Shown here: positions 11,005 through 21,733 of the stretch, one piece after another
Layout: each line of letters opens with the position of its first letter
Position numbering within the stretch: the stretch's first letter is position 1
From: Endocalyx cinctus
Taxonomy: Eukaryota; Ascomycota; Sordariomycetes; Amphisphaeriales; Apiosporaceae
Direction: 5' to 3'
Assembly: GCA_001600455.1 (NCBI GenBank)
Contig: BCKC01000001.1
Coordinates: forward strand, 3,064,441-3,128,440
DNA: 64,000 nt
Notes under the pieces: model-generated
What the model was told of the DNA's origin: nothing
What the model saw: the letters and a program-made list of their open reading frames with translations, nothing else
Databases searched by the model: none
Program-made: the position numbers and the translations under genes

Positions 11005-12974
11005 ATGCGACTTCTGGAATCAAAGACTGTAACACTAGTAGAAAAGACGGCAAATATACCAAGATATGCCATTCTATCCCATACATGGGAGGAGAAGTAA
11101 GTAGATGACTCCCTCCTCTTTACATAGCGAAGGTTAATCGAATGCCCCCTCTCCTTTACATGATATTCTGCCGCTCTTGCGTAGAAATCTCACCGAGATA
11201 ACTGGAACAAGCCTGACACTTCTGTATCATCTTCTGTAGTGAGGTGATTTTTGAAGATTTCATCAGTGGCACAATCAATGAGAAATCATCCGCGTCGTTG
11301 TACAAGCTGAATAGGGCATGCGCCCAGGCGGCGCAGGATGGCTACGAGTATATATGGATTGACACCTGCTGTATCGACAAGCGGAACAGTGCAGAGCTGT
11401 CCGAAGCCATTAACTCAATGTTCAACTGGTACAAAGAGGCTGGCGTCTGCTACGCTTTCCTGGTAAATGCGCCGTCCGACCTCGGCACGACAGAAGCCAA
11501 GGAAGCCTTCGGACGAAGCAGGTGGTTCATGCGCGGGTTCACTTTGCAGGAACTACTGGCGCCGTCCGACCTGAGGTTCTTCTCGGGGGATTGGACGCCA
11601 ATCGGGGACAAGAAACAGCTGAGCTCGCTTGTCTCTAATATCACGGGCATCGACCACGATATCCTGCTTGGGGAGCGGTCCATCGATTCGGCCAGCATCG
11701 CGAGGCGCATGTCATGGGCCGCTAAGAGGGAGACGACCAGGCCGGAAGACCGGGCCTACTGCTTGATGGGCCTATTCTCCGTCAACATGCCCATGCTGTA
11801 CGGCGAGGGAGGAGTGAAGGCATTCCGGAGGCTGCAGGAGGAGATTATGAAGGATTCCGACGACGAGTCCCTGTTTGCCTGGGTCGACGAGGATGCCCCC
11901 GAAGACAAGAGGTCCGGCCTTCTGGCTCCCTCGCCCGCTCATTTCTTCTACTCCCGCGGTATCATCCCTTATCAAGATTGGGAGCCACGATCGCCCTACA
12001 CCACCACCAATCGTGGCCTACGCGTCGACCTGCACCTGACAGCCCTCAAGGACGGCCTGTACGTAGCCGCCCTCGACTGCCCCACGCCGCCAGACTACCA
12101 GGCCTCCACTTTTCTAGCCATCTACCTAGAGAAAGTATCCGAGAACGACGAGCAGTACGCCCGGGTCAGGACGGGACAGTTCGGCAGCGTGCGTCAGCGG
12201 GGAGGATTACGGACGATCTACATCCGACAGCACCCCAAGGAAGGGTCGTGGGAGGACGGGGCGTTCCCGCAGCACCACCTGCAGCTGAGGACGGGGCCCC
12301 ACCCGGACGTCTACAAGCTGACGCGGATCCTGCCGGCTCCTACCGAAGACGACCCGGCGAGGGAGGTCGTCGAGATCCTGACCCGGGTCTCGGCCAGAGG
12401 TTGGGCACCCGAGACGATGAAGCTCGTGTTTCCGGTCCGGAGGGGACCTTCCCAGCTCACGCTGGCGATCGTGTTTCTTCGGGTTGGGGACGGCGAGAGG
12501 GTCGCCGTGCTGATCGGGTCGCTGACGGGACTGGACGTCGCGTTCGATGCGTTTGAGATCGGTGATAGGAGGTCGACGGATGAACTGACCTTCAAGGACG
12601 CCGAGAGACGTTTTAGGCCCTCGACGGCTGGTAGGGTCGAGTGCCACCATCACAGTGTGAGGGTGTCCGCTACGCCCGTCATTAAATCCTCCACGAAGTA
12701 CTACATGGTAGATATCGGTATTGAGGCCGTCACACATCCAATTAACTTATTTGGATGGGTGGTGGGTGCGGAAAGTAGTGGTGGGGCTATGATGACTCCT
12801 TCCGGCCTAAATGGCGAACGTGAGGGTGAAAGTAGTGGTTCTACCACCAAACCAGATGCCAATCGGATGTCGACAACATCTGCGTCAATAATTCCACTTG
12901 TTCAGGAAGCAAAAACAGTTAGGAGTAAACATTCAATGTGGAGACTCTTAAAACATTCATCACGGGGCAATTGA
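11005..12974 (+). CDS. HET-domain (heterokaryon incompatibility) protein
   Basis: A member of the fungal HET family. HET domains are cell-death effector domains, distantly TIR-like, that act in non-self recognition after hyphal fusion. Two exons, 11005-11096 and 11240-12974, give 608 residues. Exon 1 supplies the conserved start MRLLES and YAILSHTW (residues 21-28). The 143-bp intron ends at CTGTAG and keeps frame. The rest of the domain follows: WIDTCCIDK from residue 70, SEAINSMFNWY, RGFTLQELLAP near 128, and RPEDRAYCLMGLFSVNMP with MLYGEGG near 210. This is the HET-E/HET-D-like type. After about residue 250 the sequence has no NACHT, WD40, ankyrin or other domain I recognise, so recognition specificity is unknown. 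Exon 2 is markedly GC-rich, unlike its AT-rich flanks. The reading frame is intact. Confidence 0.92.
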
Positions 12975-13317
12975 TTGCGAAGGACGGATAAGGTAAGGGG
13001 TTGAGTAATGATGAGCTCGTGGCGCAGGTGTCTCCTTTAGAACACACTTTTAGATTCCCCTAAAGTTCATTATGGGTAATGATATACATATATTGGTGTA
13101 AGCTAAAAGAAGGATCACGTCGAAATTTTCTACTACAATTCATCTTATAATGCACGAACACGTATGGTTTTGGTTCCATAAGAAATAGGGGGGGAAGGAG
13201 TGATCCATATTTAATAATCAAACAAGAATCTAATCTACAATGACATGCAAGTTGAACACAACATGACCTATGATATAAACTAGGTATAAATGGTCAAGAC
13301 AAATCCATCTAAATGAC
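12975..13317. other. Intergenic DNA after the HET gene
   Basis: AT-rich sequence of about 340 bp. No gene, repeat or RNA was recognised; it includes the 3' flank of the HET gene. Confidence 0.5.
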
Positions 13318-13645
13318 TTATTCTGGGGCAGTCCCAGTCGTGTTCAAATAGCAGATCGCCGTAATGGTGTCCGAAAAAGGAACGAAGCGGTTCGAATGGC
13401 CATAGTACAGCTCCTTGGTCTGACTATCGAAGTCATAGCCATTATAACTGAACGAGATGCTACAGCCGGCTCGACCGCCAGGTCTTTTTTTTTTGTTCTT
13501 TATTCTGTCATGTTAGTCACCAGAATAATTTTTTTTTCCCAAATGAAAGAAGATGACAAAACTCAAGGATGCCAGCAAGCCGTGACGTTGGTGGGCGAGC
13601 TCAACGAATCGTGTTCGAATAGGCAGTTATTACAAGTGCTGCTAT
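13318..13645 (-). pseudogene. Possible decayed small Cys-containing protein gene
   Basis: Two minus-strand pieces look coding although no intact gene can be built. The 3' piece (about 13485-13318) stays open for about 55 codons, reads GCSISFSYNGYDFDSQTKEL and ends with an N-T-T glycosylation-type site and TAA. The 5' piece (about 13640-13565) reads STCNNCLFEHDSLSS then NVTACWHP before TGA. A GACTAAC branch-like motif and a T/A tract lie between them, but no donor joins the pieces in phase. Composition and N-glycosylation sites suggest a secreted protein. No family is recognised. Mispredicted splicing is an alternative to decay. Confidence 0.3.
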
Positions 13646-13803
13646 AATACCATCAATTTCATGAAACATAGCAACAGTTCTTGAGTTTAGAACAGAACCG
13701 AGCGGTCCGACCCGAAGGCACCGCTCCTTCATGAGGTCTTACTATTTATTTCACGATACTGGTGTGTGTGTACACTGAATATTAGTAATAGACCTCCAGA
13801 GAA

Positions 13804-15060
13804 TCATTCCTTCCCCCGCCAAATTCCTTCGAGGAACTCGTCTATTCTAGTGAATTGACAGTCTGGAAATAGCTGGTTAAATTCATCCGATACGGCCCAA
13901 GCACCCTTAACGCTGCTAAGTAGCATCCCGATAAGCATGGACTTCAAAACGCTTTCGATATCCTCGTCGGTAGAAGAAGGATGGCGTGCTCCAAGGATCC
14001 AGGAGGTCTTCAGAATCCCGGCCTCGAGATCTTCCACTTTGACCTTATCGACGGTAAATTTGACACCTATGATGTTGTTATATATCAACCAAACTGTTAT
14101 ATCAATAGATGGAATTGATTGCGGAACGTACCTCGAACCTTCTCGCCGACGTCAAGTATCTGTGAAAAGCTGATTCGGTTCCCTTGAATTCCACCAAGGA
14201 CAGGCCAGCTCCCTTCATACTCGACCGCCCTAGCAACAGTCGAGGCTAGATCTTGCACCGTAGTGAATGTCATAACTGGGTCATGGCCATCGACTAGTAT
14301 TGCACGCCGATTTTGAAAATCGAACATGGTATCTAGTGGCGTGACGTATTTAGCTGTCTTATAAGGTGATGCCAAGTAATTGAGGAACAGTCCCGGTTGG
14401 AATAAGGTATACTCAAGCACCTGAAAAAAACGGGATCAGAACACAGAAATCCAAACGGAAAACATAACCTGAGTTTTTCTTTCTTTCTTACCTTGCCGTT
14501 CTCGTTGATTTTCTCGAGATACTTCCTGATTTCTCCCTTTCCTGTCCACCACGGCATATGAGCTACTCCCGCACTAATGAAAAGGTGAGCTACCCCTTTT
14601 ATTGTATGATAGGAACAATACAGTCTGGCCTCACCTTCCCCATTCGCTCGGGGCCAAGCGTTTCACACCAGCAACGACCGCAGCATCTATTAGATTCTTC
14701 TGGGCCTTATTTTCCGGGTCTTTTAGTAACTGGATGAATGACAATACCGTATGGACCCCCTGCAAGGTCTGAATCAAGTCATTCTTGTTCTCATAATCGA
14801 CGGCGCGCCATGTGACACTGTATTTTCTGTCCTCCTCTTCCGACGGTTTCTGGGTTATATTAATCATCTAACGATGAGAAAAGAATCGGATTCGAGTTTC
14901 GTACATTTCTACTCAAGATGATTATCTCGTGCTTCTCCGTAGCGGCCAAAACATCGATGATCTCTTGGGCAACCTCTGTTAACATATTAGCGGAAATAAC
15001 CAATTTTTAGGTCGGGAGTAGCCTACGTCCTGACCCCCCAGCTATAGCGATCTTGACCAT
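13804..15060 (-). CDS. NmrA-like / isoflavone-reductase-like oxidoreductase
   Basis: An atypical short-chain dehydrogenase of the NmrA/isoflavone reductase group. These are NAD(P)-binding Rossmann proteins that work as reductases or redox sensors. Six minus-strand exons, 15060-15027, 14975-14905, 14867-14635, 14573-14492, 14420-14132 and 14066-13804, give 323 residues, the usual length. The N-terminus is a beta strand plus the glycine-rich nucleotide loop (VKIAIAGGSGQ), with an intron directly after it. Further landmarks are VHTVLSFIQLLKDPENKAQ, LAPSEWG near residue 110, and FQPGLFLNYLASPYKT. All introns are GT..AG and frame-consistent; the first donor, GTAGGC, is atypical. The gene lies downstream of the Zn2Cys6 regulator on the same strand, so it could be its target, but that is inference. 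Substrate unknown. Confidence 0.88.
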
Positions 15061-15588
15061 TTTTCGGGAGAACGAAGAGGTATCCTTCGCTTTTATGATG
15101 TTTAAATAGATCGGGTTGAAAAGTCGTAAGTTTGATTGAATGAAAGAGGCTGTAACAAGAGAGATGTGACGAAAAAAAAAATGGATGGAGTGTTATTCTT
15201 ATACCTTCTTTTTCCGTAAACCAATCCAGTTCCATTGGACCGCCGTGCGGTGGAATGTTGAACTGAACTTACTAGGCGGCCGTGGGAACTGCTTAAACTC
15301 GAGTAACAATCACAAGCCCTTGTTTTAAGGTAAATACCATGTAAATGGGATTGTTTCCTAGTTATACAGGAGAGGGTAAAATCAAGGTTCACGTATGGAG
15401 GATTATCTGTATCTTGATATTTATCTCTCAGAGATTTCTTAGCGACTGGCTAATAATACTTAAACTTGAAGCCATTAGAATGCCAGGTATTAAACTCGAT
15501 CTGTAATAGGTGATACTGTGGTAAGGAGATACGATAAAAGCGAGCTGCATTATAATTCTTTATTGAAGAGGAATAGTACAAATATGCC

Positions 15589-17871
15589 CTACACTAGTGA
15601 CTCATTTCCAGTCCACCCTGTCCACGAATCGTCTTGCGCTACATCCGACATTGCCGCATCACGGATGAGGTTTTCGAAAGTTGCCATTTCTACGCCTTGC
15701 AAAGCCCAATCGTCTCCTGACTCCGTCAAGCTGGGAACGATCGGTTGGTAATTTCTAGTGCTGTGATCCAATTCTTGACAATCAGCCCACGAGGGCTGAA
15801 ACGAGACTCCCGGAATCGAGCTATACCCTCCTCCTGCAGACGTGGGCAACACATCCTCAGCGTGCAAAAGGACTGACGAGGGAGATTTATGGGTGTCGCA
15901 ACGTTCGATGAGAATAGTGCCAAAGTTAGGAACAGAGACACGTAGCACTTTGCCTCCGTCGCTAACATTGCCACTACATTCGAGCTCTTTCCCTTCTTCC
16001 TCAGATGCACTAGTGCTATAACCACATCCGCGAGCAGCATCAGCTTCGATGACAAGCAAATGCCGAATGAGCGCGGCTATCTTAGGTGCTATCCGATCGG
16101 TGTTATCACTAGCCATATTTTCCATACTCTCTAGCACACGCTCCATCAGACCGCGATCGATCAGCCGCTGGTGTGCCAGAAAGGCGAAAACATCACTATT
16201 GCTAGCCATATTGGCCTCGCTGGGAGGCTTTCGTTGGCGATGGGCGTCGATATGTGCTAAGCATAACACCGTGCAAGCGATGAATGCGGCAAAGTCGATG
16301 CCACGACAGTAGAATGCAGTCGAGCTGAAACTACGTATAGACAGGAATCGGGATAGCAACTCGCGACTGGCACCGGCAGCTGTGATTTTATTATAGTCAT
16401 ACTTTCTCTCATCTGATACACATAACATGTACGGTAAATGTAATTGAACTAGTAGTGTATAATGTGCGAACTGATTGGTAACACGAATTGTTTCGCGAAA
16501 TTTCGTCATTTCGTCCCCGATCGCGGGTGCGAGATCTGGGATAAGCCACCACTGAGCTGGCATAACATCCGAAGCCCTCTGCAACATGTCGTCAATCTTC
16601 CGAGTCACGGTCAGGTCTCTCAAGCTGGATTGATTACGCTGTAGAATATGGCCGGCGGCGGTGACGTCTATTCGTTCCATGCGTTCTAGCGGTGTGCAGC
16701 CTTCTAACGCAGTGGTTTTGGTGAAATTGCTGTCGACCGACCCTTGTGGTAAGCCAAGCATCAGAGAAAGATACCGGTCCGACTGAACCAGACGGAACCA
16801 CATCCACTCCGGGTCAATCCTACGTTGAGTATTTTTCGCATCTATGAATTTAATAGGAAGCAAGTTTTTATCTCTATGTAAACCCATCGTCTGCGCAATC
16901 GCCATGGCCCGGCGTACGGAGATTAGCGCGCGTCGCAGGTTTCCCACATTGTTCTGATACATGCTTTCAATCATGATGCATTCGATTCCCTCGATCGAGT
17001 CGACTAACTCATCATTGCTTATCACTAGTCTCTTCGCCGTCTCGACCACGTGAGACATAATATCGAGATGGTTTCTGCTCAGTCCAGCGAGCTTTGACGT
17101 AGAGGATGATGGGATACCTTGGAGGAGCGCCCCTAACATTAAAAGCCTCTGCGCGACGAGGATGGGATGAGACCCGGTTGGAGGAAGTTGTAACATGTCC
17201 TGTAATGACTTGCCGTCTTGCAACGTGAGGCTTGCGTAAGGGGTGCACACTATTCCATGAAAAATTGCCGAGAGGCCGTTAGGAATGCTTAAAATGATAT
17301 TGAGGTCGTTCTCGTTTGGCCAAGCAGCAAAAAGAGCACTACATAAATCATCATATTTCCCTACTTCTTGCGTCTCATGCTCTAAAGAAATAACGGTCGT
17401 GGAAGCTACCGGCGACCGACCAGTCACTTCCAATATTTCACCAGGATGAGGAGTTGTTGGCGAAGGAAAAGGTTGCAATTCATCCCGTCTCTGTTGTGGC
17501 GTACGAGAAGGCAAGATGGATATATCATTGGGATGGGTATCCGCTACTGCGTTTTTTTCAGCCAGCTGTTTAGTCAGTTCCTCGATGAGGGCCTCCATCC
17601 GTCGCATCCTGATGCCAAGCTCTCCAGGATTGTTACTAGGTGGAGGGTTGGAATGGTCGGGAAATTCCTGGCTGATGCAGGCGGTTCCTCGGCGCCTACA
17701 TCCGTTGCATACGGCCTCCGTGGGCGCGGCGTACGAACAGCGGGCCTTCCGCCGCTTGCATTCCCAGCAACTTATTGTGCCCTTACGGACCTTCCTCCTC
17801 GGCCCCGGCTGTTCAGCCCGCATCGGCACGGGAGACTCATTGGCCTGAGAAACTGAAATCTGAGACTCCAT
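15589..17871 (-). CDS. Zn2Cys6 (binuclear zinc cluster) transcription factor
   Basis: A Gal4-type fungal transcription factor, one exon, 760 residues. The DNA-binding cluster sits at residues 35-65 with all six cysteines (35, 38, 45, 55, 58, 65), spaced C-x2-C-x6-C-x9-C-x2-C-x6-C. It is preceded by a basic stretch (PRRKVRKG). A leucine-containing linker near residue 90 (RRMEALIEELTKQLAE) could be the dimerising coiled coil. The region from about 170 to 600 matches the fungal_trans middle-homology type, including DPEWMWFRLVQSDRYLSLML and GLPQGSV. Target genes cannot be read from the sequence. A CCG-N4-CGG inverted repeat 179 bp upstream of the start suggests autoregulation. The adjacent NmrA-like gene and the divergent DUF3176 gene are candidate targets by position only. 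Confidence 0.92.
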   Translation of the reverse strand: MESQISVSQANESPVPMRAEQPGPRRKVRKGTISCWECKRRKARCSYAAPTEAVCNGCRRRGTACISQEFPDHSNPPPSNNPGELGIRMRRMEALIEELTKQLAEKNAVADTHPNDISILPSRTPQQRRDELQPFPSPTTPHPGEILEVTGRSPVASTTVISLEHETQEVGKYDDLCSALFAAWPNENDLNIILSIPNGLSAIFHGIVCTPYASLTLQDGKSLQDMLQLPPTGSHPILVAQRLLMLGALLQGIPSSSTSKLAGLSRNHLDIMSHVVETAKRLVISNDELVDSIEGIECIMIESMYQNNVGNLRRALISVRRAMAIAQTMGLHRDKNLLPIKFIDAKNTQRRIDPEWMWFRLVQSDRYLSLMLGLPQGSVDSNFTKTTALEGCTPLERMERIDVTAAGHILQRNQSSLRDLTVTRKIDDMLQRASDVMPAQWWLIPDLAPAIGDEMTKFRETIRVTNQFAHYTLLVQLHLPYMLCVSDERKYDYNKITAAGASRELLSRFLSIRSFSSTAFYCRGIDFAAFIACTVLCLAHIDAHRQRKPPSEANMASNSDVFAFLAHQRLIDRGLMERVLESMENMASDNTDRIAPKIAALIRHLLVIEADAARGCGYSTSASEEEGKELECSGNVSDGGKVLRVSVPNFGTILIERCDTHKSPSSVLLHAEDVLPTSAGGGYSSIPGVSFQPSWADCQELDHSTRNYQPIVPSLTESGDDWALQGVEMATFENLIRDAAMSDVAQDDSWTGWTGNESLV

Positions 17872-18769
17872 TTCTTTCTTTTTGAAAAGAACAGATTTTT
17901 TTTCTTCCTCTTTTCAGCTACTTGTTGCAGTTACCAAAAAGATTCTAAGCGTAGTTGTCGTGAGTGCTGAAGCGAAGTAAAAGGTGGAGTCGATGGCAGT
18001 AACGGAGGAAGCCCGCTGAAAAGGGAGCGCTAATCAGAGGTACGTATCCTCCGCCGCAGACGGCGGACAAACCCACGGTGCACAATACACCGTATATCAA
18101 GTGGCTTCACGGCATCAATAACTATTGTTACCAGAACACAAATCACCAATTAAGGCTATGTATACTCTAAATCTTCTCTTTCGGTATCAAAATAGTATCT
18201 AAGTCAAGTACTAATAATGTTTTCTTGTCGTAATGACACCACAAACCATTGTAACTGTTACACAACATTGATCGTCCTTGCAGAACTTCAGCTCTGCAAT
18301 TCATCGCTACCTACACTACCATAGCCTGTGGTAATGTACATATAAATGTGAGGTTTTGGATACACAGCCCCTATTAAGTCAAGCTAAGATAAAAATCGAA
18401 TCATGACCTCTAGTGTGCTACGTTTCGTGATTTCATATGAGATGCTTTATTTTTCTCTGTATTACATTGGCTGCTACGAATTTAGCACCATGATCACCAA
18501 TGCGAGCTGAACCCCCAAACTTGGGGTCTGGAAACACATTCACCAATTCACTGGTGACTGTTGCGTCTAGTATCAGCGCCACTATTTTCAACATGTTGCA
18601 TGGTAAATCTACGTGAGACAATAATGCGCCTCATTGCTGGCCGCTCAACCTCGTCTGTTTTTAGCAATACAGTTCGTTAGTCAGTATATATTACCAGATG
18701 AGGCTCGCCGGCGTCAATTTCTTTTCTCGTCGTCGTCATCAGCAACACAACATCATCAACTAGACCAAT
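17872..18769. promoter_or_regulatory. Divergent promoter region, Zn2Cys6 factor/DUF3176 protein
   Basis: A 0.9-kb spacer between two divergent starts. It is AT-rich apart from the GC-rich inverted repeat at 18050-18067. No coding sequence is supported. Confidence 0.5.
18050..18067. promoter_or_regulatory. CCG-N4-CGG inverted repeat, candidate zinc-cluster site
   Basis: TCCGCCG CAGA CGGCGGA is a perfect inverted repeat with 7-bp arms and a 4-bp spacer. The inner triplets form CCG-N4-CGG, the everted-triplet geometry established for Leu3-type zinc-cluster dimers. It stands alone in AT-rich DNA between a zinc-cluster regulator and the divergent gene. Binding by that regulator is an inference. 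Confidence 0.5.
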
Positions 18770-20890
18770 ATGTCCTCTTCTTTCGAAATATTTTCTCAAC
18801 GGGAGCATAGTGCATCACATCATTTTCAGCCACAGGAACCGTATACGCCAATAATGCCGGATGAACGTCGTGATGCCCTATCTCCATTTCCAGTCTCTCC
18901 ACTCGGTACCCATGATCAACGTACTCCCATAGCGAGCCAACGCTCGGCAAATAATTCGCAGACGAGGGAGATAGCTTCAGATCAATATATAACTATTCAA
19001 GGAAGACAATCGCGATGGAGCCAATCCTCTGTTCCCACAGGTCGGCACCGCTCCAGCCTTGACTCGCTGTGTTTAGACTCGGATCCGAGCGACAATAGAT
19101 CAACACAAAGAAAATTAGGAAAGGAAAAGAAGACCAAAGGTCCTATTCTATGGTGGTGGTGGTGGGAAATTGGGGCTGCCATTTTTAGTATTATCAGCCT
19201 CTCCTTACTCATGGTGTTGCTCTCTAAAGTAGACGGCACCCCTTTCCAGTCCTGGACTTTACCGATACAGCCCAACTCGCTGATAGCAGTCCTAACTACC
19301 ATTACCAAAACATCTATGATGGTTCCAGTTGCTGCATGCCTCAGCCAGTTGAAATGGAAGCATTTCACGCGAAGCCCCCACCCCTTAAATCAACTTCAGA
19401 TTCTTGATGACGCCAGCCGCGGGCCCTGGGGATCGTTCATTCTTCTCATTCATGGGGTCAAACTTCGAGAGCTGGTTACTATCTCAATGGCTTTTATTAC
19501 CATTGCTGGTCTTGGAATCGAGCCTAGCGCTCAGCAGATCTTATCCTTTCTCACCAGAACTATACCCCTGAGCAACGTGTCTGCTGAACTCGGAATGGCT
19601 ACCCAGTATGCATCTAAAGCATTCGTCCCAGGGAATACAGGTACGTAAATATCAACTAAATTTCTCTTTATTGGATTTTTTTTTTTCTTTTTTGAATAAA
19701 ATAGATTTGACCAAAACATAGTTTGGCATCTCGTCCCCAGCACGGACCTCTTTAAGCTGCAGTCTTCAATAGTTGATGGAATAGCTGGCGCAGGTCAAGA
19801 GGTTAACTTCAATTGCCCTTCGGACAGCTGCACTTGGGAGAAGTTCACTACGCTCGGTATTTGCAGTGCCTACCAGAACATAACGGACCACGTCCCGATG
19901 CAGTGCGGAGATACCGAAAACATTTTGTTCAACTGCACCTACACATTCCCAACGGACCAAAACTCCACGATTGATAGAAATATGACCTTCGGGGATGTAA
20001 ATCAAAATCAATACATTAGAGCACAATCTTTCGGGTCGTGGTTTAACCAAAATCCCAAAGGAGACTTCAGTGGCGAGATGAACGTAGTGAAAGTTACGAA
20101 TTATGACTTGTGTAGAAACAGGGTCCCAGGTATCGGGTTTTGTTATCCCGAACCACCCGTGACCGAAGCGTACTACGTCCGATTCTACTGGTGTGCTAAG
20201 ACATTCCACAATGCTACCGCAGTCCCGAGGGAACTCCATCCAGGATTCGTCGATCTTGAAGCTCTCCGTGTCACGAGCTATGACATAGGGGGTGGTAGGG
20301 CTACTACATTTACATCGCCGTCTACTGGAGCCAATTTCATGGTGGATTCTGAGGCCCTGTCATATTTGATGCTCTACTTAACTAATCTCCTAACTACCAC
20401 AGTCGTCAACGTGGCGCCGTATTCGCCCCATCTCGACGCAGCAGTCGACGCGGCAAATTATCTGTATACGACAGACTTTGAGCGCTTCACCACCGATTTG
20501 GCTACGACTCTGACCAACCAGATGCGGTCGAACGACCCGGGAGACAATAGGAACTCGACGATGCTACGGGGAACGGCGTACACAAACGAAATATACATCC
20601 ACGTCCGCTGGCCGTGGGCTATCCTCCCCGCTTCGACGACTGTCATCATGCTGGTATTATTGACCATTTCGATCCTCGTCACCCGCAAGGATCCCCTATT
20701 CAAGAGCTCTGTTATGGCCCTTCTATTCCATGGACTTGACCGTGACTGGCCCGACGTTCGGGTCGACCTGCCCGAGACGGCGGAAAAGCTGGAACACGCC
20801 GCGGGGAAGATGTCCGCTCTGTTATCGAGAGACGTCAGCGGAGACTTGAAATTCAGACAAGCTCCGGGAGATACGAGTGAGGGTAAATAG
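18770..20890 (+). CDS. DUF3176 membrane protein (copy A)
   Basis: A fungal integral membrane protein with an N-terminal DUF3176 domain; no member has a firm function. Two exons, 18770-19644 and 19705-20890, give 686 residues. The 60-bp intron uses a GTAAAT donor; a GTACGT four bases upstream would break the frame. Residues 1-120 are Ser/Thr-rich and probably cytosolic. The domain begins at WWWWWEIGAAIFSIISLSLL, continues through a second membrane segment, and includes CLSQLKWKHF and HPLNQLQILDDASRGPWGS, the family hallmark. A third segment leads into an ectodomain of about 330 residues with N-glycosylation sites and many cysteines. A last membrane helix (about 615-635) precedes a short C-tail. 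A divergent paralogue lies at 49.7-52.1 kb. It is transcribed divergently from the Zn2Cys6 factor. Confidence 0.87.
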
Positions 20891-21706
20891 ACATATTTTT
20901 TTGCGAGATTGGAATTAATATAGTAAACCGGGTAACTGGTCACTGGAACTATAGTACTGATTCCTACCGATTGAGTAGGGGTCCTCGCACAGAGTCACTA
21001 GACTCTAGAAGTCATTCATTAGAATTCATCAAGATGGTATCTAAGCGAACTCTAGAATAAACTGAGAAGAATACTGTTAGCATAATGGCGAGATAGTGAG
21101 TCGTATCCGTGATTTCACCTGCCTACGGTAGTAACAAATAGGTATTCCCCCTATTTTAATTGACTATTCGTAGAGATCAGATTTCTCGCGTTTCCCCTAG
21201 ACCCCATCGCACGATATCGAATGAGCCCGAATATACAACCTAATTTTTAGAACTATAGCTGCTACACCTCGATGACGTGGAACGTATTTTCTCTTTATCA
21301 ATTACCAAAAATGGTTCATAACTACAACATAGGCAAGCAAAGTTTCTATGAATTGAGATATTCGAAGCAGATACGCCTTACCAGCATGTACCCTCCAAAA
21401 AAGTGGTTCATTTTCCTCATAGAGAATAAGGCGAGTTGCGGACCCCATGAACGAAAAGAAAAAATAAAGGTGTAGATCTCGATTGAAGTCTTGAATGTCA
21501 GGTGGTTTTACTTTTTTTTTCCCTCTCTCCTTTTTTCAGGTTACACCGAGCTGACATAGCAACTTGCCTATTTGGACATTGACGGCTACGCACCTGTCAA
21601 AAAATAATAAAGGGGGAATAGTTGGGGGCGCGACCAAGGGCCGATTCACTTCGTCCGTCGCCATTTTTTTCCAACATACCTGCCTCGAGGGGTAAAGATA
21701 TCCGCG

Positions 21707-21733
21707 CCCCCCCCCCCCCCCCTTTTTTTTTTT
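21707..21733. repeat. C16-T11 homopolymer pair
   Basis: Sixteen consecutive C are followed by eleven T, a pure pyrimidine strand of 27 bases. It is a likely slippage or triplex-prone site, and assembly length errors are possible here. Confidence 0.7.

Noticed and set aside
11978..12737. Long open frames on both strands overlapping the HET gene
   Set aside because: Shadows caused by the GC-rich codon use of the HET exon; their Arg/Pro-rich composition is typical of wrong-frame translation.
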